Below are positions 58,116 to 64,000 of a DNA stretch of 64,000 nucleotides, in pieces. This DNA comes from Magnolia sinica. Taxonomy: Eukaryota > Streptophyta > Magnoliopsida > Magnoliales > Magnoliaceae. Below the pieces are notes generated by a model that was not told where the DNA came from, did no database searches, and saw only the letters and a list, made by a program, of their open reading frames with translations. The translations under genes and the position numbers were made by a program. Each line of letters begins with the position of its first letter. Position 1 is the first letter of the stretch. The stretch spans positions 56,666,001 to 56,730,000 of the forward strand of contig NC_080590.1 in NCBI RefSeq assembly GCF_029962835.1. The letters are read 5' to 3'.

Positions 58116-60640
58116 CTAGGTTTAGGTTAAGGTTATAGGTTTAGGTTTAGGTTTTAGGTTTAGGTTAAGGTTATAGGTTTAGGTTAGGTTTATGTTTAGG
58201 TTATAGGTTATAGGTTATAGCTTTAGGGAATTGAGAATAGGTTAAGGTTTATAGGAAATCAAGTTTGGGTTCAGGATCGGGTTTAGGTTTGGGTTTTCAA
58301 GTTTAGGTTTAGGTTTAGGTTAGGGAGTTGAGATTAGGATTAGGTGTAGGTTTAGGTTTACGTTAGGGAGTTGAGATTAGGATTAGGTGTAGGTTTAGGT
58401 TTAGGGATTTGAGAATACATTTAGGTTTTAGGTTTAGGTTTAGGTTTTGAGGTTATAGGTTTAGGTTATAGGTTTAGGTTTAGGTTAAGGTTAGCTTATA
58501 GGTTATAAGTTTAGATTATAGGTTATAGGTTAAGGTTTAGGTTATAGGTTTTGGTTTAGGTTTAGGTTAAGGTTTAGGTTTAGGTTATAGGTTTAGGTTT
58601 AGGTTAAGGTTTAGGTTTAGGTTATAGGTTATTGGTTATAGGTTAAAGCTTTAGGGAATTGAGAATAGGTTAAGGTTTAGGTTTAGGAAATCGGGTTCGG
58701 GTTTGAGATCGGGTTTAGTTTGGGTTTTTAAGTTTAGGTTTAGTTTAAGGAGTTGAGATTAGGATTAGGTGTAGGTTTAGGTTTAAGGATTTGAGAATAC
58801 ATTTAGGTTTTAGGTTTAGGTTTAAGTTTAGGTTAAGGTTATAAGTTTAGTTTAGGTTTAGGTGTAGGTTATAGGTTATAGGTTATAGGTTATAGCTTTA
58901 GGGAATTGAGAATAGGTTAAGGTTTAGGTTTAGGAAATCAAGTTCGGGTTCGGAATCGGGTTTAGGTTTAGGTTTTTAAGTTTAAGTTTAGGTTAAGGAG
59001 TTAAGATTAGGATTAGGGGTAGGTTTAGGTTTAAGGATTTGAGAATACATTTAGGTTTTAGGTTTAGGTTTAGGTTATAGGTTATAGGTTTAGGTTTAGA
59101 TTTTAGGTTTAGGTTAAGGTTAGGTTATCGGTTATAAGTTTAGGTTATAGGTTATAGGTTATCGGTTAAGGTTTAGGTTATAGGTTTTGGTTTAGGTTAA
59201 GGTTATAGGTTTAGGTTATGGTTATAGGTTTAGGTTTAGGTTTAGGTTATAGGTTTAGGTTAAGGTTAATGTTTAGTTTATAGGTTATAGGTTATAGGTT
59301 AAAGCTTTAGGGAATTGAGAATAGGTTAAGGTTTAGGTTTAGGAAATCGCGTTCGGGTTTGAGATTGGGTTTAGTTTGGGTTTTCAAGTTTAGGTTTAAG
59401 TTAAGGAGTTGAGATTAGGATTAGGTGCAGGTTTAGGTATAAGGATTTGAGAATACATTTAGGTTTTAGGTTTAAGTTAAGTTATAGGTTTAGGTTAGAT
59501 TTAGGTGCAGGTTATAGGTTATAGGTTATAGGTTATAGCTTTAGGGAATTGAGAATAGGTTAAGGTTTAGGTTTAGGAAATCAGGTTCGGGTTTGGGATC
59601 GGGTTTAGGGTTGGGTATTCAAGTTTAGGCTTAGGTTAGGGAGTTGAGATTAGGATTAGGTATAGGTTTAGGTTTAGGGATTTGAGAATACATTTAGGTT
59701 TTAGGTTTAGGTTTAGGTTATAGGTTTTAGTTTGGGTTTAGGTTTTGGTTTTAGGTTTAGGTTAAGGTTATAGGTTTAGGTTATAGGTTTAGGTTAGGTG
59801 TAGGTTTAGGTTATAGGTTATAGATTATAGGTTATAGCTTTAGGGAATTGGGAATAGATTAAGGTTTAGGTTTAGGAAATCGAGTTCTGGTTCGGGATCG
59901 GGTATACGTTTGGGTTTTCAAGTTTAGGTTTAGGTATAAGTTAAGTAGTTGAGATTAGGATTAGGTATAGGTTTAGGTTTAGGGATTTGAGAATACATTT
60001 AGGTTTTAGGTTTAGGTTTAGGTTTTAGGTTATAGGTTTAGGTTTAGATTTTAGGTTTAGGTTAAGGTTAGGTTATCGGTCATAAGTTTAGGTTATAGGT
60101 TATAGGTTAAGGTTTAGGTTATAGGTTTTGGTTTAGGTTAAGGTTATAGGTTTAGGTTAATTTAGGTTAAGGTTAAGGTTTAGGTTTAGGTTTAGGTTTA
60201 AGTTTAGGTTATAGGTTATAGCTTGAGGGAATTGAGAATATGTTAGGGTTTAGGTTTAGGAAATCAGGTTCGGGTTCGGGATCGGGTTTAGGTTTGGGTT
60301 TTCAAGTTTAGGTTTAGGTTTAGGTGAAGTAGTTGAGATTAGGATTAGGTGTAGGTTTAGGTTTATGGATTTGAGAATACATTTATGCTTTAGGTTTTGG
60401 TTTTGGTTTAGGTTATAGGTTATAGGTTAAGGTTATAGGTTTTGGTTTAGGTTTAGGTTTAAGTTAAGGTTATAGGTTTAGGTTAGGTTAAGGTTTAGGT
60501 TTAGGTGATAGGTTATATGTTTAGGTTTGGTTTAGGTTTAGGTTATAGGTTATAGGTTTAGGTTTAGGTTCAGGTTATAGGTTATGGGTTAAGGTTTAGG
60601 TTTATGTTATATGTTTAGGGTGTGGTTTAGGTTAAGGGTA
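58116..60640. repeat. telomere-like (TTTAGG) minisatellite, CACTA 2
   Basis: About 2.5 kb of TTTAGG, TTAAGG and TTATAGG units on the + strand. A G-rich marker block (GCTTTAGGGAATTGAGAATA, followed by GGAAATCGGGTTCGGGTTTG) recurs near 58219, 58648, 58894, 59303, 59538, 59837 and 60230, giving a higher-order period of about 240-430 bases. In most repeats it is followed by GTTGAGATTAGGATTAGG and GATTTGAGAATACATTTAGG blocks. It is the same family as 51981-52750, in opposite window orientation. Confidence 0.95.
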
Positions 60641-60699
60641 TGGTCCCTGCAAATACAGATATAAATACGGCATGTTCCAATTGACCAGACCCTTCTAAT

Positions 60700-61035
60700 G
60701 CTGTCTATAGGAAATGGACAACTTCATCATGGTCATAACAGTGGTTCCCACTTTTCAGGGACCCCCGTTCAACATCCGGATAGTTCCGACACACATCCGG
60801 ATTTGTTTTATCAATTTCAAGATAATATATAAACATGGGCCTGTCTAAATGGCTAGGCCACCCATATTGTTGTCCATAGGAAATGGATAGCTTCATCGTG
60901 GTCATAACAGCGGTTCTCACCTTCCAGGGACCCCCCTCAACATCTGGATAGCTCCGACACACATCTGGATCTACTTCATCAATTTCAAGATAATATATAA
61001 ACATGGTCCTGTCCAAATGGCCAGGCCACTTCATC
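60700..61035 (-). repeat. ~170-bp repeat, two units, in CACTA 2
   Basis: Units with CATCYGGATAGYTCCGACAC, CAAGATAATATATAAACATG, GGCCACCCATATTGTTGTCC and GGTCATAACAG; anchors near 60770 and 60940. In one minus-strand frame it reads PDVCRSYPDVE, but the units do not form a shared protein frame throughout. Confidence 0.88.
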
Positions 61036-61767
61036 AATGAATCATATAGTATGAAGGAAAGAAGACTCACCAATTTACCTAGCAAGGAGAGAGTGTGGGT
61101 GCTTAGAATGTCGCCCTTTCTTTAAATAATGGATGCATATTCCACAATGCAATCTGAGAATGGGTAAGTTTTTTAGTTTCTCCAAAAATGCATATGGGCA
61201 CAAATTTACATATAAAGATTTTAAAGATTGTAAAATAGAGTAAATGATTATATTAACTTCCAAGTATCGATTAAGAAGAAAAATGTAAATGATGATGGGA
61301 AAGAAATCTCGATATATTAAATTATTGAAGGACAATGAGACATAGCAAGACTACAAGTGCCCAGAGCAAGATAACTGCACCAATGTTGTACCTAGTTGCA
61401 TTGACAGAACAAAAAAAAATTTTATACGAATGAAATGACAAAAAGCCCGGATATCATGGACCAAGAGGAAGATGAGTACCCTCAAGAAAAAACTCATGCC
61501 AAGCATATTTAATGCGACAAACTTTCATTATGTCTTTGGTTGGCTTCACCAAAGGTTTTATCTGCACTAGCAGGACAGATTAATAAACAACACCAATAAA
61601 ACAAAAATTTACTTGGATGTAAAAGTTGAATGCCAATTTGCAACACAGAAGCAACAACTAGAAAATTATGTATCCGAAAATATAAATAAAGAGCTAAATT
61701 TTGAGTACATCTGAGTGAAAAAATAACCATTTCAAAGATAAAATAAATAGTTAAAAACTTTACCATT
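61036..61767. other. CACTA 2 interior, no gene recognised
   Basis: AT-rich DNA with short motif-free frames, between the two pairs of ~170-bp repeats and next to the transposase fragment. Confidence 0.5.
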
Positions 61768-61905
61768 TCAATATTGAACCTTGTAGTGGCAACATTGATC
61801 TGTAGTTGGACAACTGGTTTTCATCTCGTTCTCTTTCCAGTACAAGATATAGTCATTTGGACAAGCATGGATCTTCACATAATCAAGAACCAACTTTGTA
61901 GTGCC
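61768..61905 (-). pseudogene. CACTA tnp2-type transposase fragment
   Basis: Minus strand, 45 codons and a stop: KLVLDYVKIHACPNDYILYW then KENEMKTSCPTTDQCC. The IHACPND.ILY.KE segment followed by a Cys-rich part is the conserved piece of plant CACTA tnp2 transposases, found before their zinc-binding KCG region. Only this piece remains; the flank is a ~170-bp repeat joined directly at 61906. It supports the minus-strand orientation of CACTA 2. Confidence 0.72.
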
Positions 61906-62110
61906 AGGGACCCCCGCTCAACATCTGGATAGCTCCAACGCACATCCGGATCTACTTCATCAATTTCGAGAAAATACATAAACGCGGGCCTGTCCAAATG
62001 GCCAGGCCACCGATATTGATGTCCATAAGAAATGGACAACTTTATCATGGTCATAACAGTGGTTCCCACCTTCTAGGGACTCCCGCTCAATATCTGGATA
62101 GCTCCGACAT
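61906..62110 (-). repeat. ~170-bp repeat, further units, in CACTA 2
   Basis: One full and one partial unit (anchors CAACATCTGGATAGCTCC near 61919 and CAATATCTGGATAGCTCC near 62088), same orientation as 60700-61035. Confidence 0.85.
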
Positions 62111-64000
62111 AAATACATAAACAAACTAATTAGGAACTTACAACAATAAAAGGTACCAGGTCTTTGAAAAATAAAGTAAATTAATAGGCCAAATATAACT
62201 ACTTTAGTTAGAGTAATTCAGCCTTTAGGGAAGAGAATTCCACAATTTTTACAAGATGGAATTTCTTTCTTTAGAAGATGGTCTATGAGCTATAAGAGAT
62301 GTTGAATCTGATAAGGAAGATAATGTAATAATATATATAATTCAATGAAAGATAATAAAAATCAACCTACAAAATTTAGCTTAAAAATTAGATTAAGAAA
62401 ATTAAAACAATTAGCACAATCAGATTTTTCTACCCACTCTTCAATAGGAAATGATTTCACTTCTGGGTATGAACAAGTGCATGTGTGTGGGTGGGGTGTG
62501 ATTTTTTGTTAAAAAGAAAAAACAATTGAGAAGACATGGTTATGGGAATATGAATATGACATGTGTCAAGTCAGCCTTGTGCCATGAATCACCTCTTTAA
62601 TCTGGACTAATATGGGAATATGAACTAATATAGATGGGCAATGACGCTTACTCAAATGATGATGGAAATTGGGTCAGTCCACTAAATGGGCACTAGTGAA
62701 CTCCAATTGGCTACAAAAAGGAATTGAGTAGATGACATGGTTATGATCATCTTATCATAGCAATTCTAGAGGAAGCCAATGCAATCAAAAGTGCAGTTTT
62801 TACCCACACACCCCCCACACACACACACACACACACATTTTACCTTTCAATACTACCAAAAACTGCACCCCTGAATCGCTCACACACGCTATGCAATCTT
62901 CACCAACTCATCCAACTAGTAGGAGACTTAATCCCATTTCATACAAGAAATATGGAATGTCCATTTTCCTAACAATTGTAGGAATATGGTCTGTTCCAAG
63001 CAGTCCTTAAAAAACACATGCAACCAAAATTAGCACACTTGATTGATATCCAGATTGATGTAAATAGATGGAGGAACAACTGTACTAATTTTGTGTGGAT
63101 GAAGGTAAAAAAATGTAAGCTTAATTCAAAACTTCTGTGGCCCTTAATTCAAAACTTAATTCTGAACAGTCCTTAAAAGAAAGAGAAAAAAGAAGAAGAA
63201 GACATCATTGCATATAGAGTACAAAGAAGTAGCATAGAGTACAACAAAACCTAACTTCATTGCATGAACATAAAATACATAGCTGAGTTAATTAATTGAA
63301 CTGGGATCTGAGAATTGAAAGTAATAAAAATCAATGTAATTACTAAAAAAATCCAACTTGTCCTATTTTTAAATTTTTTTTACTGAATTCTATTGAATCT
63401 ACCTAGTAGATTTCCTTGTTGATTTTGATTTTTCAAATATAGGTTAACCACGCCAGTTATAAACTTGACATAAAAAAGCTCTAAGCAATAAGTGAATGAA
63501 ATGGCAGCATTGATGCCAATAAAAAACAAATAGCTGAATGAAATGGTAGCATTGATGTGAGAACAAAGCACATACCTTTTTTCTTGAAGCTCTTGCAATG
63601 GCCTTTTATCCATCTAGCAAGGAAGTTGGAAACCGGCACGACTGATGCAGCAAGTCAAGTCAATGGATGGAACTCCACAAGTATACAACCATGCATGATG
63701 GGGAGCAAAGAGTTACTCTGCAATACTCAGGCATAGTAATGTAGAACACATTCAGAAAACAAGTTTGCGAGCTGATATTTAGTTGTAACGAAAAACTATC
63801 ATTAATTCAAACACTTGGACTACATTTAGATGCACAACCAAATCAAACAACAAACATGCGGCTCTTGATCAGGAGGAGAAAAGCAAACCTTAATGACAAC
63901 TCCTACCAATCATAATGACCAAGCTCCCTAGTTATGACCTAAGTGATGCAGGCCATGGATTCAACTGTCACAAAAACATTGTACATTGTTGAAATATGTG
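62111..64000. other. CACTA 2 interior or beyond, no gene recognised
   Basis: AT-rich sequence to the window edge. Apart from a CA microsatellite, nothing repeats or shows domains. One minus-strand stretch at 63576-63650 is open and ends at a GTATGTGC donor-like site, too little to call. Confidence 0.45.
62815..62839. repeat. (CA)n microsatellite
   Basis: ACAC run preceded by a C-rich variant stretch. Confidence 0.95.

Larger units (their letters stand above)
57053..64000 (-). mobile_element. CACTA element 2, right end outside window
   Basis: Terminus CACTACAAGAAAAATGGG at 57053 with candidate target TTC before it. Subterminal inverted pieces follow, and further in come a spliced coiled-coil exon, a telomere-like minisatellite, the ~170-bp repeat and a tnp2-type transposase fragment, all on the minus strand. 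The opposite terminus was not found up to 64000. Subterminal motifs differ from CACTA 1, so the two are different families with a shared interior plan. Confidence 0.75.

Noticed and set aside
60705-61085. 126-codon minus-strand frame with an internal repeat
   Set aside because: Produced by two units of the ~170-bp repeat; the frame is not kept in the other units.
63576-63650. Possible minus-strand exon ending at a GTATGTGC donor
   Set aside because: Too short, no clear acceptor, and no recognisable sequence.

Overview
This is a window of a plant nuclear chromosome, almost certainly an angiosperm with a large, repeat-rich genome. The evidence is the mixture of plant L1-type LINEs, Ty1/copia and Ty3/gypsy elements, CACTA transposons with 3-bp target duplications, and two intron-containing phytocyanin genes with eukaryotic TATA boxes. 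The frequent GTGGGCCC...ATGATGTATGTG...CACCGTCCATC repeats suggest a magnoliid-type woody plant; that is a weak inference from memory. I see no organelle genome, bacterial operon, CRISPR array, tRNA or rRNA gene.

Layout. 1-3632: the 3' part of a decayed LINE. 4611-5330: the last stretch of a CACTA-like transposon. 5430 to about 28230: duplication block A, which holds the better of two phytocyanin genes (20215-20874, minus strand). Block A has been inflated by a MITE-like element (7427-8185), a CRM-like gypsy element (8601-19814, itself split by a 5,997-bp solo LTR), a 5'-truncated LINE (21998-22894) and a Tork-like copia element (22907-28079). About 28512-32447: block B, a tandem copy with the second phytocyanin gene (30976-31629, minus) and without those insertions, so it serves as an empty-site control for block A. 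32448 to the right edge: one minus-strand copia element whose 5' LTR lies outside the window. It has been broken by a 4,407-bp solo LTR (35304-39710), a 14.8-kb CACTA element (41606-56428, which contains a 4,944-bp solo LTR that contains a MITE) and a second CACTA element (57053 to beyond 64000).

The only genes that look functional are the two phytocyanins: secreted, probably GPI-anchored blue copper proteins with a Gln axial ligand, two exons each and about 89% identical at protein level by my hand count. Every transposon coding region I can read has stops, frameshifts or lost catalytic residues.

Most unusual points: (i) both large CACTA elements carry a degenerate telomere-like (CCTAAA) minisatellite with higher-order structure, in the same orientation relative to the element end, together with a shared ~170-bp repeat; (ii) three very long solo LTRs with clean 5-bp target duplications, two of which contain arrays of GGCCCA-bearing minisatellites; (iii) the two CACTA elements sit tail-to-tail only 624 bp apart in one copia gag. 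All alignments were made by eye. Most element ends defined by a target duplication should be exact to the base; repeat and block borders are approximate.
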